Below, one piece after another: positions 11,653 to 24,728 of a stretch of DNA of 64,000 nt (positions within the stretch are counted from its first letter, which is position 1; every line of letters starts with the position of its first letter). Under the pieces are notes generated by a model. That model saw only the letters and a program-made list of their open reading frames with translations. It ran no database searches and was not told where the DNA came from. A program made the position numbers and the translations under genes. Source of the stretch: Silene conica (lineage: Eukaryota > Streptophyta > Magnoliopsida > Caryophyllales > Caryophyllaceae); assembly GCA_029255685.2 (NCBI GenBank), contig CM055314.2, positions 8,946,399 through 9,010,398 on the forward strand, read 5' to 3'.

Positions 11653-12694
11653 TGTTGGGGCTGGTGTCCTTTACAGTTAGTACAGTGACTTATTAAATCT
11701 CTTAAAGGATCACAAGGGCATAATTTAGTATTATTATCAGTTGATCCACGTTTATCAACAACGGTTGGCTTGCTAGATAAGTTTGACGTTATTGTCATAC
11801 GAATGACAGTGATCAACTGGTCCCTATAAGTCACACCTATAGGACACGTTTAAGAGATGTGAAGGTATGAAAATACAGTCATATTTATGCCGAATACGAC
11901 TAAACAGTTAGTCAGAGATATTGACTATAAAATTAGTCAATGAGATGTTAAGATAATTATTTAATACAGATTAAATATTTTAGCTAATACGAATTACATG
12001 ATTAATTCGTAAATTAAATATAAACGGTTATATTTAATTAAATGTATACAATCGGAGCTTTGATGGATTAAATGTTTAATTCGTGTATTAATATAAGCAG
12101 TTATATTAATTAAGCTAATTATACAATATCGTCATTTTCTTATCAGACCATTATTAATGTATCGACTGCACATTATGACGAAGTAATACATTAGTATTAC
12201 TTCACATGTATACGATTTATAATTGAAACCCGCGGATTACATTTTAGCATTTCGGGTCGAATCACGCATTAGAATAAGGTGAGAGTGGAAAGCCCACTCT
12301 CACCCTAATTAATTTCGGCCGAATGGAGATACAAAAGGAGAGTCATTCTCCTTTTGTCGACTGCTCCAATGCTTTTTCTCATACACTAGGGTTTTGAGAG
12401 CATTTTTCTCCCAATAACCTAGATCTCACATCAAAACTCACAAAAGCTCTCCCCATATTGCAAGGCAATTGGAGAGCATTTCTAGCACACACGACATCGT
12501 CTCATACGGATCTTGGGTGCGAGTTATAGGAGGGAATCTCGGTTGATTCCCGTTCTTAGGCCTTTTTCGCTAGGACCTAAGGTTGTGCATCTATTCTCTT
12601 TTCGATTCATGTTTTTCATTTTATGACTATATTCACTTGTAAAATTTCGTTATAGTTCTATAATTTTAGGGTGAATATACGGATATTCCCCACA
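11653..12694 (+). repeat. 5' LTR of C1
   Basis: The LTR is 1042 bp, from TGTTGGGGCTGG to TTCCCCACA, next to target copy ACCCT. It begins at the inner of two possible LTR starts in this family; C2 begins 74 bp further out. Confidence 0.92.
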
Positions 12695-12696
12695 AG

Positions 12697-12709
12697 TGAT
12701 ATCAGAGCC
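12697..12709 (+). other. Primer-binding site of C1
   Basis: TGATATCAGAGCC lies two bases after the LTR. C2 has TGGTATCAGAGC here, the common site for initiator-Met tRNA in plant Copia elements. C1 carries one substitution. Confidence 0.8.
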
Positions 12710-13016
12710 AGGCCACGAAACTTTTACAATTGTGATTTTCATGAAATGTTTTAAATCGGAAATTTTTGATCCGTTTGATCCTCTCGGCCGTGTGCCATTT
12801 GTGAAATTTCGATCTTGTTTTTCGATTTTGATTTGCATATTGTTGATTAATCGATATTTTTAGCAATATGTGAATCATTTGTTGTTGTTGTTTATTGTTG
12901 ATTTTCACGCATTAAATCGAGAATAAATATGAGTTTTGGTTTTAAAAGTGCAGTGAAATGGGATTCTACGAATGAGCGAATTACTACTAGTTCGTAGTCT
13001 GCCTCTGCAACCCGTC

Positions 13017-13258
13017 ACTCGATCGAGCCTTTCTGTACTCGATCAAGTGACACTGTTAATCGATCGAGTGACACTGTTGCTCGATCGAGCATTTTGGCTT
13101 CTGGAAATTTTTCATTTTCTGAAAATTTTGGATTTCTGGCAGATTGTTTTAGCTCGATCGAGTACCGCTGTTACTCGATCGAGCAAACACGTCTCTGCCA
13201 GTGCTGTTTTTAATCCGTCAAGGTTACTCGATCGAGTACCCTAGTGACTCGACCGAGC
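13017..13258 (+). repeat. ACTCGATCGAGT arrays in the C1 leader
   Basis: Eight 12-mers close to the perfect palindrome ACTCGATCGAGT stand in three groups: four at 13017-13090, two at 13152-13184 and two at 13226-13258. Spacers within groups are 9 nt, except the first, which is 8. They lie in the untranslated leader between the primer site and gag, where retroelement RNA dimerisation or packaging signals are expected. That role is inference. Confidence 0.9.
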
Positions 13259-14603
13259 AACCCTGTTTGGCAGGATTTCGAAAAAAAAAAAAAAATTGTT
13301 TTCTTTTGGCCCATGGTAATATACTATATACGGATATAGTGTATTAACTTTTGTGAAACGGTTCACACTCGATAGATACATATTGTTTTAAAGCGGTTTA
13401 AAATGATGGATTATAAGATTATTAAGATTAATTTGAATAAAACGGTTAAATCACATAATTTTAATCCTGTAAGGTGGTTTGGTAAAATTTATTAAACATA
13501 ATTACGGAATTATGTCACGAATGAATTTGTTTTAGTTGATGCATTTTATTTATCGTATGTTGAATGCCATTGAATGTCTTAATAACGTATTTTTTTTTAC
13601 AAACGGTTGTAACTTAGTGTGGCCATAGTAGATTGTGTTTCCGAAATGATGGAACATAGTCTTGGTTGTAATTTTGAGATCTCGCATCTCCGTTTTGTTT
13701 TTCCCTTGTAATTACTTTTGTATTTAAACTAGTATGTAAAATAGGTTTATATTTGTAATTTTATTTGTAATTTTGAGAAGACCAAAGACGGAGACCGGAT
13801 GCTCACTCCCGCTGCAAAGACCAAGATGGAACATCAAGACAAGCTTCTCGGGTCCAACGGTGGATTGCAAAGTTGTTTTAATGTTTATTTTGGTAGGATA
13901 GGGCACACTAGGACTTTTATTTACGTTTCTTGCTTTCAGTTATGCTTTCATCGGTTATAGATTGCATCATATTCCGCCTAAAACCAAACCACCTATAACA
14001 TGCCTGAAAACTGACTCATGTAGAGGTTACGCGTTAGTTTTCGATGACATACAGTCATACAGATGTCACTTGTCTATGATTAAGCCATCACATAATTTTA
14101 TTCATTCACGCAAATGCTAGATTTTAGTTCACTAAAAATGAATAAAAACAAGTTGATGGGGGTCTTCCTCGTATAACCAAAAATTGAGATTAGTCTTTAT
14201 TAATCAGACTCCCATGAATCCATTCTTCGTCGGTAGACATACTATGACCCCTTCTACGTTGGGTAAGTGGGAACAGATGATTTATTTTATCTCAATATCG
14301 TGGTCACTAGATACTATCTAGCGACTATGATGGACTAAAAGATGAGATTTACGGAAATCTATCGACCAAGAGTTCTAACGGTAGAACTAGCCAAGCGGTT
14401 GGCTTATCAATTTACGGAAATTGAGTCTTGGGATCGTTTATATAATTCTTGAGGGAGATCAATTATATAAATGCTTGAGTCTACGAGTTTAAATTCAATT
14501 TTAAAAAAATAGATTTAAATCACAACGATGAGTTGCTTATATCGTTTTGTTTTTATCTTCTTTTCAGTGTAGAACACGTACAACTTAAAACTGCTAATAA
14601 CAA

Positions 14604-16677
14604 ATGGCTGGTAACGACCCAATGCCAAGTGCCACGCTAGCACGAGAATCCTGGCTTAAGGCCTTCATGGACTCCATGAATCAGTCTACCAGACTGAAGA
14701 ATGATGGGTCAAACTTCTCGGGCTGGGAGGAAGCATTACGGAATGCTGCTATTGCTGACGGTAAGCTCAAGTATTTGACTGAGCCTATTCCGGCACACCC
14801 AGGAATTTCGACTAGAGCTGCCGAAGTTCGCGCTCATAGCGACTTCGTCATGGAAGCGGGTGCGATAAAGAACGTACTTATCTATGCAATGGAATCCAAT
14901 TTTCAAAGACGCTTCATTTCCCATGGTGCAAACAAGATTTTCACCACGCTCACAAATGAATTCTCGAAAGCTCCGAGAATTGTTTCATATGAGCATATCT
15001 GTCGTTTCTTTGAAGCGAAACTCCAGAAGGGCCAACCTGTTAGCCCACATATTCTCAACATGATTGAGAATATCGAGAAACTGGAGGCCCTACAAGATCA
15101 GTGAGAACATAATCGTTGATCGAATGCTTCATTCACTTCATGATGGGTTCGCCCTCTTTAGGGCCAACTATTACATGAATGACATGAAGAAATCTCCTCT
15201 TGAGCTCCACTCACTTCTCGTACAGACCGAGAAGGATCTGAAATTGAGTGGGAGCATGAAGCAGGATGTTCTCATGATCTCCAGTAAAGGTAAGGGTAAG
15301 GGGAAAGCTCAAGGCGACCTAGCGGTAGGTAAGCCAAAGTTCAAGAAGTCAGGATCTGCTAAGAGTGGGCCCGGTGAGTCGAGCAACTTGCATGGTAAGA
15401 CAAAGAGCAAGGATACAAGCATGGAATGCCACCATTGCCACAAGACTGGGCATTGGAGGCGCACGTGCCCCGTGTATCGCGAGGACATAAAGGCAGGCCG
15501 CGTTACTCCTGTTGGTATGTCTTCTACTTCTTTTATTCACATGATTGAGATTAACCATGCAAGTTACAGAACTTGGGTATTAGATACTGGTTGTGGTTCT
15601 CATCTGTGTAATCATGTGCAGGGCCTCCGAAACCTCGAGCCCCTCGTAAAGGGTGAGGTTGACCTGCATGTGGGGAATGGAGCAAGAGTTGTTGCAGTCT
15701 CGAGGGAAACATACGTGATCTAGCTTCCTAGTGGATTTGAGTTATCGTTGTATAACTGTTATTATGTTGCCAGTTTATCTAAAAACATTATTTCTGTTTC
15801 TGCGCTTGACAAACTTGGATTTTCATTTGTAATAGAGAATAATAGCTGTATTTTCTCGTTACACGATATGATTTATGGCAGGGCAGTTTCCATGAATGGA
15901 ATTTATGTTTTAGATCAAACCACCAAAATATTACACGTGAATAATAAGAAGTTAAAGGTTGGTGACAAAGATCAAACATACCTATGGCACTACCGTATGG
16001 GACATATAAATGAGAAACGCGTAAAACATCTCATAAAGAATGGAGCTATCTCGGCCTTTGATTTCGAATCATATGGCACGTGTGAATCATGTCTCATCGG
16101 TAAGATGACTCGTATTTCCTTCAAAGGTGTTGGAATGCACGCTGCCGACCTATTAGGACTCATATACACAGATGTATGTGGCCCTATGTCGATCAACGCA
16201 CGAGAAGGCTATAGGTATTTCATCACTTTCAAGGATTATTTGAGTAGATATGGCTATGTCTACTTAATGAAACATAAAAGTGAATCCTTTGACAAGTTCA
16301 AAGAATACCAGAATCGGGTAGAGAACCAACTGGGTAGAAAGATTAAAGCACTAAGATCCGATCGTGGTGGCGAGTATCTTTCTAATGAGTTTGATCATTA
16401 CCTTAAAGACTGTGGAATCATTCTACAGTTGACTCCACCTGGAACACCACAATTAAATGGTGTGTCCGAACGGAGAAATCGAACTCTACTTGATATGGTT
16501 CGATCCATGATGAGTCACACCGTCGTGCCTGATTCATTATGGGGCTATGCTCTTCGGTCAGCCACTCTAATACTTAACCGAAGTCCGTCTAAAGCTGTTG
16601 ATAAGACTCCATACGAGTTATGTAAGGGAACGGTCCCCAACTTGTCCTTTATTGGGGTTTGGGGCTACGAAGCTTAT
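14604..16677 (+). pseudogene. C1 gag-protease-integrase, 5' piece
   Basis: Copia polyprotein up to the integrase, broken three times. The ATG at 14604 gives a Gag N-terminus. Relative to C2, a 5-nt deletion near 15092 shifts the frame and ends the first ORF at 15104. The correct frame resumes with a Lys/Gly-rich linker, a CCHC knuckle (CHHCHKTGHWRRTC, about 15428-15470) and a protease with LDTGCGSH (about 15575). TAG at 15721-15723 then replaces a Gln codon of C2. Beyond it come the integrase zinc region (H..H..C..C) and the catalytic Asp, Asp and Glu (in TDVCGP, SDRGGEY and VSERRNR). Element D interrupts it at 16677. It is non-functional as it stands. Confidence 0.88.
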
Positions 16678-18764
16678 TGACACCCGTCGTTGAGGGGTGC
16701 CAAAGATAAGATTTATAAAACCTCAGCTTAAACTAGATAGGATAAGTCAAGGGTCGAACCACAAGGAGACAAGGTTAATTCCGTTTGCTAATTTTTAATC
16801 TATAAAATAACAGTAAAAAGGGGGTTTTGATTTGTTGATTACTAAGTCTAAAGCAAGGATTTAAAAATAAGACAAGAAAATAAAGATGAGATTAAAACTA
16901 TATTAAAAGAGATGCTAGGATGTTCGGGTAATAAACAGCTAAGATACTATAAATCCTAAGTCAACATGTATAGCAGTCGCGTAAGGGGTGTAACATATCC
17001 TTTAGGTCTATGCTACCTAATAGCTCCTTTCGGTCTATGCTATTAGTTCCTAGGTCTCACAATTATTGGGTGTCAACAATAAGGGTGATTCCTAAATTCT
17101 AGGTCACAAACCTTTCAGTCTTAAGTAACCTATCCGTCTTAAGATGTAAACCAATGCCCTTCCCAAATCTCTCAATCTTGGGTAGGTCAATACTAACATC
17201 CTACAAGTCTCCTTTTGGTCTCATTGTAGGTTATTATAGTCTACAAATAAAAGCGAAACGGAATTCGAACACGAGTCGGTCGGCCGACCTATAATGGTGG
17301 TCGGTCGACCTCCTGCCTGCGACATATTGATTCGGGAATTATACTACCTATGCATATTTACTCCCTACATCCTAACATATGAAATTTACCTACTCATAGT
17401 TACTGGAACAATAATAAAAATAGGAATAAACATGAAAGTTATAAAGAACATTAATCTAAACATGCAATAATGATAAAGGAAATTAAAATAAGGGAAAAAG
17501 GAGATTAGGAACTTCGGTTCCCCATGGTCAAAACAAGTCAATGAAGGGTAAAATAATCAAATAACACAATCCCAAGGAACAAAGAATAAACCTTTAGGTC
17601 AATATTCTACCCAATTCTTACAGTCTTAGGGTTCCTAGAAAAGCACTAAACTTTCTATCAAGGGCAATCCCAAAGTTGTTGTTAAACTAATCTTAACAAT
17701 CTTTCAATCTAAAAGAATTAGTTTACCAACAACAATGGGGGATTGGTAATTTAATCATAAAACTATCAAAATCAAATTTTTACCATGGTTCCCCTAATTC
17801 CTAATCACAAGAATTAGCTATGCATAATCTCAATTGTAAAACTAACAATAACAAGAATCAAGAACATTAAAGGAGATAACATGATTAAAGATTAATTGCA
17901 ACAAGAAAGATTAAGTGTAGCAAACTTACAAGCTTAATTGGAATTCAAGAACAAATATTGAAACTTGGAAAGTATTCTCTAAAGCTATGGAGTTTTTCTC
18001 TAAACTAGGATGCTTCTCTCTATTAGGACTTGATTATAATTCTATGATAGAAAACTAGATTAAGAACTTGATGGAAATCTCAATATCAACCCTAATTACG
18101 AAATTTGGCTTAAATAGGCGGAAAAAAAGAGTTTCCTAATGACCTAAATACTTTAATGGGCTTCGCGGAAACTTCTGGGTCGGTGCTGTGGTCGGTCGAC
18201 CACTATTTTCGGTCGGTCGACCGCTTTACGGATTTTATGCAATTTCTGGGCTTCAGGCAAATTCTGGGCTTTTCCAATAGGCACCTGGTCGATCGACCTA
18301 CATTGTTGGTCGGTCGACCAACTGTCGGGACTGCAGCGCGCATCGTCCTTAAAACAGCTGCCATTTCTTCGTTACTTATCGAAATCAAGCGATTCTCGCG
18401 GCGTTGGAAAGCTAAGAGGATAAGCTTTCACCTCCAACTGGAATCACTCCATTATCAGCTCTAGAACTTCGAGATATAGCCATTTGAAACAGGCTGCAAT
18501 GTCGTGGTTCGATTCTTTGCTTGTTAAAGCTATCTTTTAGGCCTTGAAATACGCGCTAGGCTTCGTTCCTTCTTGTCCTTAGTCATAAAAAATCCCGAGG
18601 GCATAAATTTGGTATAAAATCGTCCCTTTTCCGCATAAATCTGCAAAAGAGCATAAAAATACGAAAGTAGACAATTGTTGGGAAATAAATGCTAAAACAT
18701 AGTAAATGAACGACAAAATGCGTGTAAAAATAGATGTAAAACATCATAAAATAGGCACGCATCA
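16678..18764 (-). repeat. 3' LTR of D (mosaic)
   Basis: The LTR is 2087 bp, TGACACCCGTCG to GCACGCATCA on the + strand. The left edge (to about 16850) and the block about 17465-18060 resemble E's LTR. The blocks about 16855-17460 and 18060-18764 resemble A's LTR. Cassettes lie at 17278, 18190 and 18297. Confidence 0.88.
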
Positions 18765-19482
18765 AATTCCCCAAACCAAACCTTGCTTGCCCTCAATCAA
18801 GAAATAGACTCGATCTTACCTAATGGAACGATTTCAATCTCAGAGCGAAGTTTACATGTCAGCCTAAACCAATACCAAGTACAAAATGAGAAAGTATATA
18901 AATCATGCAAACGAGTTATGGTGTTGTCAGACTTGCAAAAATAAAGACTATAGAGACTTTATACCATGGACTCTCGCGGTACGCTCGAGACACTCATGAA
19001 GCAAAGGGTGAGTATATGTAAAAGATAGGAAGAAGTAATTTTGTAGAGACACTCACCTAACTGCGACCCATGGAAACATGCCTGCAATCTAACATGAACA
19101 AGAATTCTACAACTATGTAAAACAAACCCATTAAGTGACTTGGATACATGCAATTGGGGTTATGAAAGATATGTGAGGTAAAAGGTAAAAAGTGGTTAAG
19201 ATGTTTTTTTGGTTTTGTGGGGTTAGTAGCCAAGCTAGTAAAACCGATTTCCAACAACATATTTCACAACTTTTTTTTTTTTTTGATATTAAGAAAGTGC
19301 TCTTTTTTGTAGCACAACTCTCACATTATATATAAGAAAGGACTCCCAAATATTTTTGAATGAGGTACAGGAGTGATAACATGTAAAAAAAAGAATTTCC
19401 GGAATGAAATTTTGAATCTGATATTGTCAGTTGGTCGATCGACCCAATAAGGTGGTCGGTCGACTGACTTTTGTACGTTTTT

Positions 19483-19522
<40 letters not shown>

Positions 19523-20277
19523 CTTTCTTTCTTTTTTTTTTTTTTTTTTTCTGTTCTTTTTCTTTCTCTTGTTTTCTTTCTTTCTTTTCTCTTTTTGCTC
19601 AAGATAGCATACAAACCAAGATGCCTCAAAAAATAATCCAAAGACCACAGATACTAGCTTGGAAAGGTAGGCTAAGTATGGGATGTAGTTTTGGGGGAAT
19701 AAAAAGGCAATTTTGGCTATGTGAAGCTTATGGGTAAATAAGAGAAAAAGGATCCCAAATGCACGTATCAAGACTCACAAAATGAGAAAGTAAAACAAGT
19801 ATATAGCAATTCAAGTTTATGTTTATGCATATTGATGTAACATGTTCCAAGGGGAGTACTACTCACATCCTAGACAACTGGTTTAAGAATGAAACCAGGA
19901 AATAAAGCTCTAAAACTTAGAATGTATAGTAGGTTGCCAAGGTATAAGTCAAGTCTCAAGAAAACAAGTTAACAAAACCTCGTAGATATGCAAAAGACTC
20001 TTATACTAAAACAAGTTGACAAGGCAATGGTAAAGGCATAAACATGTAAGATAGCAAAATCATCCTTGAAATACTTTCGTTCCGACTCGACCTATATGCT
20101 AAAAATAAACGTGCATTTTTTTGGAATTTTTTTGAATTTTTTCATTTTTTTGTATTTTTCTTGTATATGCAAGGAAAATAAAGAAAAGAACAATGCAATA
20201 CGGAAATGCAATAAACGTGTGATAGAATGCAATGCATGTGACACGAAACCATTCCCCAAACCAACCCGCACAATGTC
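18765..20277 (-). other. Non-coding 3' region of D, left of E
   Basis: It opens with the polypurine tract (18765-18785, read on the - strand) and runs parallel to 2545-4020 of element A, including the conserved block near 18960-19110. A very long T-rich tract (19480-19560) accounts for the poly-Lys and poly-Phe ORFs seen there; they are not genes. One cassette lies at 19433. Confidence 0.8.
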
Positions 20278-20282
20278 CCCAT

Positions 20283-21554
20283 TGACACCCGTCGTTGAGG
20301 GGTGCCAAAGATAAGATTTATAAAACCTCAGCTTAAACTCAGATAGGATAAGTCAAGGGTCGAACCACAGAGAGACAGGGTAAATTATGTTTGTAAATTT
20401 AAAGTCTATTGCAAGTAACCAAAAAGGGGGGTTTTGATTTGAGATTTAAACTAACACTAAGGTAGCAAACTAACAAGAAAATTAAAATAAGATAAAAAGG
20501 AGATTAGGAACTTTGGTTCCCCATGGTCAAAACAAGTCAATGAAGGGTAAGAATAATCAAATAACACAATCCCAAGGAACAAAGAATAAACCTTTAGGTC
20601 AATATTCTACCCAATCCTTACGGTCTTAGGGTTCCTACAAAAGCACTAAACTTTCGTTCAAGGGCAATCCCAAAGTTGTTGTTAAACTAATCCCAATAAT
20701 CTTTCAATCCTAAGGATTAGTTCACCAACAATAATGGGGGATTGGTAATTTAATCATCAAACTTATCAAGGTCAAGTCTTTATCATGGTTCCCCTAATTC
20801 CCAATCACAAGAATTAGCTATGCATACTTTTAATTATGGAACTAACAATTACTAAGAATATTAAAGAGATGAACATAATCAAAGATGACAGTAAAAGAGT
20901 AAACATGAAATAAGAAATAACAACAATATGAATAACAAGATTGAATTAAAAGGAAAGATTGAATTGTGACAAACTTACAACTTGAATGGAAAATCTAAGA
21001 ATAAAGATGAAAGCTTGGTACCAAAACCTAACAATGGAGTTTTTCTCTAATTGGGGCTGCATAACCTAATTTTAGAGTTTGGATCTCCTTAAATAAGAAT
21101 TGTTACAAGATTAGGAAAAATAGAAAATAAATAAAAACAGAAGTCCCGAAACAGCTGGTGGTCGGTCGACCGAGATTTTCGGTCGGTCGACCGATTCTGG
21201 CGATACGGGTTTATTTCATGCGAACTTGGGCTTCTGTGAGCTGGGCTTCTTTTGCGAACTGGACATCGGTCGGTCGACCACTATTGCAGGTCGGTCGACC
21301 GCTTCTCGTCTTTTTTCAGCATTGATCCGGCCCGAAAATAATACTTGAGTGCACCATCTGATTCCTTGCTCCATACTAGTACTCAAAACAGCTTCCTAAA
21401 GGCAAATAAGGCTTGGTTTTGCTTACTTCCGCGTATTCCTACATATAAAACATAGAAATGCCAAAGTAAACCGTTTCGGGAGAAAAAGCAACTAAAAGTC
21501 ACGAAAGTGTAAGAAAATACGTGCCAAAAGAGTAAATAAAATAGGCACGTATCA
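20283..21554 (-). repeat. 3' LTR of E
   Basis: The LTR is 1272 bp. Compared with 31280-32557 it has a 3-bp insertion in GTTGTTGTT and lacks a 9-bp duplication near the right edge. Cassettes lie at 21160 and 21268. Confidence 0.93.
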
Positions 21555-23297
21555 AACTCCCCAAACCAAACCTTGCTTGTCCTCAAGCAAGCACTAAGAC
21601 TCAAAAGAAAATAAAACTTCTAATGGAACGGATCTCATACTTTTCACAACCAAACATAACACTATGCTTAACCAATTTAATGCATTTTTCAACTATAATC
21701 AAACAAAATGTCAAGAGCAAAACGAATTAAACATGTTGGAAAAGCATGCTAAAATTTCAACCTTGCAAGACTCATTCTAATTGGACTCTCGCGGTACGCT
21801 CGAGACACTCATGAAAGCAAAGGGTCAAATGTATATGTGAAAGATAAGAAGATAAATAAAAGTAAAGACTCTCACCTATCTACGACCCGTAAGAACATGC
21901 CTGCAATCTAACATGAATAGAATCTCTACAACCGTACATATGCATTCCCACACTAAATAACCATGACACATGCCGAGGCAAATTTGGGATTGTGAGGCTA
22001 AAGGTAAGAAGAGGCTTAAGATAAGTTATGGGAAGAGGGGTTAAACCGAGCTAACAACCGTCTATCCATACTATAAGATCACTTCTTATTATTTTCTTTT
22101 TCTTTCATACATGCCAATGCTCAAAGTCTTGGAGCAAAAATCACAAATCTTCCAAATTTTTTTTTCTTTTCTTCTCCCTCTTTTTTTTTTCTTTTCTTTT
22201 TTTTTTTTTTTTTTTTTTTCAGAAAAACTGACCTATCCAACGGTCTTGGTCGACCGACTAGGGAAACTGGTCGACCGACCAGCCTTGAAAACAGGCTGTT
22301 TCGTTTTTTTTTCGTGTCTCTTTTGTTTTCTCTTTTTTATTTTTTGTCTATCATACTCCCAAAATCAAAATTTATCAATGAAGCATAAACCAAAGGATGA
22401 CAAGAAAAACAATCCCATCACTAATTTACTAGCTCGGCTAGGGTAGACAATTTTTAGAATGTAGCAAATGGGTAAAAGAGTTCAATTTGGCTATGTGAGG
22501 ATAATGGGAATAATGAGAAAGGGGTACCTCTACCACATGTGTCAACAAACCACAAACCCGAATGCATACAGGTATTAAGAAGATAAAATTCATGTTTATG
22601 CATATTGATGTAACATGCCTCAAGAGGAGAAACTACTCACAAACCTATATGAAATCGGTCATGGATGTCACCGATTTATTAAGCTCTAATCCTTAGAATA
22701 TGAAGTAGCTTGCCAAGAAGAGAGTCAAGTCTAATAATCTAGCATGAAATCAACAAAAACTCGTAGATAATGCAAAAGACTAGCTTGAAATTTTTTGAAA
22801 AAATGCAAGGCAAAGCAATATGTGATATGTGAGGCATAAATTGTATTTATCCGTTCCGACTCGACCTAAAAACTTAAGACAGAGAAGAACGCGCGACAGG
22901 GAAGAACACGGGACAAGAGAGGATGAAAACAAGAAAAATACCTAAAGGTATGAAAAACAGAAGACACAAAAACAATTGCATACTCACAAAGGAGTATGCA
23001 AACACCCTCCCCAAACCAAAACGCACAATGCCCTCATTGTGCTCATCAGCATACAACCACAGCAAAAGGATGGGGGTAGGCGGAAAAGAAACAAACAAAG
23101 AAAGGAAAAGGAAAAAGACTAAAAACTACAAAAAGAGTCTAAGGAGGAAGGAGGGGAAAACTGGAAATCGAAAGAGGAAAATTGGAAATCTAAGGGAGGA
23201 AAACACTTACAAAGTAAATGTGGACCTCTCCAAACCGAGCCAATCAAGGGGGACCGCCCCAAACCGAACCCCAAAGAGGGTAAGGTTAAGCATGTCC
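21555..23297 (-). other. Non-coding 3' region of E
   Basis: It holds the polypurine tract at 21555-21575 (- strand), the block conserved in A, B and D at 21781-21940, a pyrimidine-rich tract at 22160-22220, one cassette at 22248, and a hairpin with arms GCACAATG and CATTGTGC at 23023-23042. I see no credible ORF. Confidence 0.75.
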
Positions 23298-24728
23298 CTA
23301 GCCCTCTGAGTCGTAGAACGGCTCAGGGTCCTTTTCCTCTCCTTCCTCATCGCCATCCTCCTCAGACCCTCCACCTGTTCCTGAGGCAGAGCCTGAAGCT
23401 TCACCGTGGTCACGACCGCCTGCGAGAGGTGTGTACCAGGTGGGGTGAGTCCATGGGCCGGTTGGGAGCCTACCTTGTGTGGCATACTCCCTGTAAACCG
23501 GGTATTGGAAGAGACTATCGTTCAGCTGTTTTTGGCTGAACTGCCTGCAAAGACTCGCCATCATTTGTGGCATAGATCTGTCATCAACAAAAGGAGGAAC
23601 ATAAACATTAGGAGGAGCAGTGAAATCAGATGGGTACCCCGTCCCAGATGTGGTATGGTGGCCACCGGGAGCAGGGGCCCTGAAACCTCTAGAAGTGCCT
23701 CTCCTAAGCGGGAGGCGGTAAGACGGGAGTAATGCTCGGGGCTCCCCTACAACATTAGAAAGGGGAAGCATAGCGGGAGCCATGGTGATGGGGATGCGGT
23801 CACTGAGATAGGTGTCTATCTTCCAATAGTCTCTCCTGTTTACCCAACGCACGGACCTGACATAAGCCATGTCCATGTACCGGGAGAGAGGGTCGACCGC
23901 ATCCTCATAGCGAGGGAACTGGGGTACAAAGGAGCGGGCTAATCAAGTGACTAGCCCACCACAAACGATAGTAGTCAGTGAAGTTCCCTCGCCCACCGAC
24001 ACGAAGTGAGAGGCGACCAAATAAGCAGTGTTGTAGAACTGCTGACCCGTACGTCTGATGTTAAGATAACCAGACAAAATGGAGAGCTCAATGTTGTTAA
24101 CATTTTGAGACTCTTTGCGGCCGAAAACAGTGTTGGCCAACAGACGCAAAAAATAACGGGGGGTGGGAAGGTGGATGGTACTGTTTTTCTTCTTCACATC
24201 GCTGGAATCAGAAATACAGGACCACAAATCAGAATACGACCCCGTGGGGTCATCAGTAAGACCCTCAGAAGACAGACCCAAAATTTGAGCAAATTGGGTT
24301 AAAGTCAAAGCATATGTTTCATTGAACATGCGAAAAGAGATACAAAAATTATCATAGCCGGAGTGAAGTGCCCCTGAATCAAAGGTGAAGGAGGAAAAGA
24401 ACTCAAGAGTGAGAAGGCGGTAGGTGATCTCGTCCATGGTGACGAGTCCTGCAAACCCGGTCCCAATGAGCAAAGATACTACCTCGTCGTGGCATCCCAA
24501 GGCATGCAAGGCTGGAACGCACAGGAAACGGGTCGCCACAACCACGCAATAGGCAGTAAGATGGAGGAATCGGGCCTTCTGGGCCGGAGAGCTGAAAGTG
24601 ATTTGCGGATAGTTTGGTAAACTAACCGTGTCCTGCACCGCCAAACCTCGCGTCCTAGAGACACGTCCTCTAGAAGTGCTTGTACCCGAAGTGCGTGCGC
24701 GCTTCCCACCTTGATCACGGCTAGACAT
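23298..24728 (-). pseudogene. Athila-type ORF3 (post-pol ORF), split by one stop
   Basis: The ATG at 24728-24726 begins a basic, Ser/Arg-rich N-terminus (MSSRDQGGKR) followed by a mostly globular region with TYRLLTLEFFSSF and YALTLTQFAQILGL segments. These resemble the ORF found after pol in Athila elements, sometimes called envelope-like. I see no clear transmembrane segment or signal peptide, so I do not claim an envelope function. TGA at 23945-23943 interrupts it, and the same frame runs on to a stop at 23300-23298 with an acidic C-terminal tail, about 476 codons in all. A pyrimidine-rich tract ending in CAG lies 7 nt before the ATG, a possible 3' splice site for a subgenomic mRNA. Confidence 0.7.

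Noticed and set aside
19321..19641. ORFs rich in Lys or Phe on both strands (also 3014-3590 and 22111-22446)
   Set aside because: They are translations of long T-rich or CT-rich tracts in the non-coding 3' regions of D, A and E and differ in length between copies.
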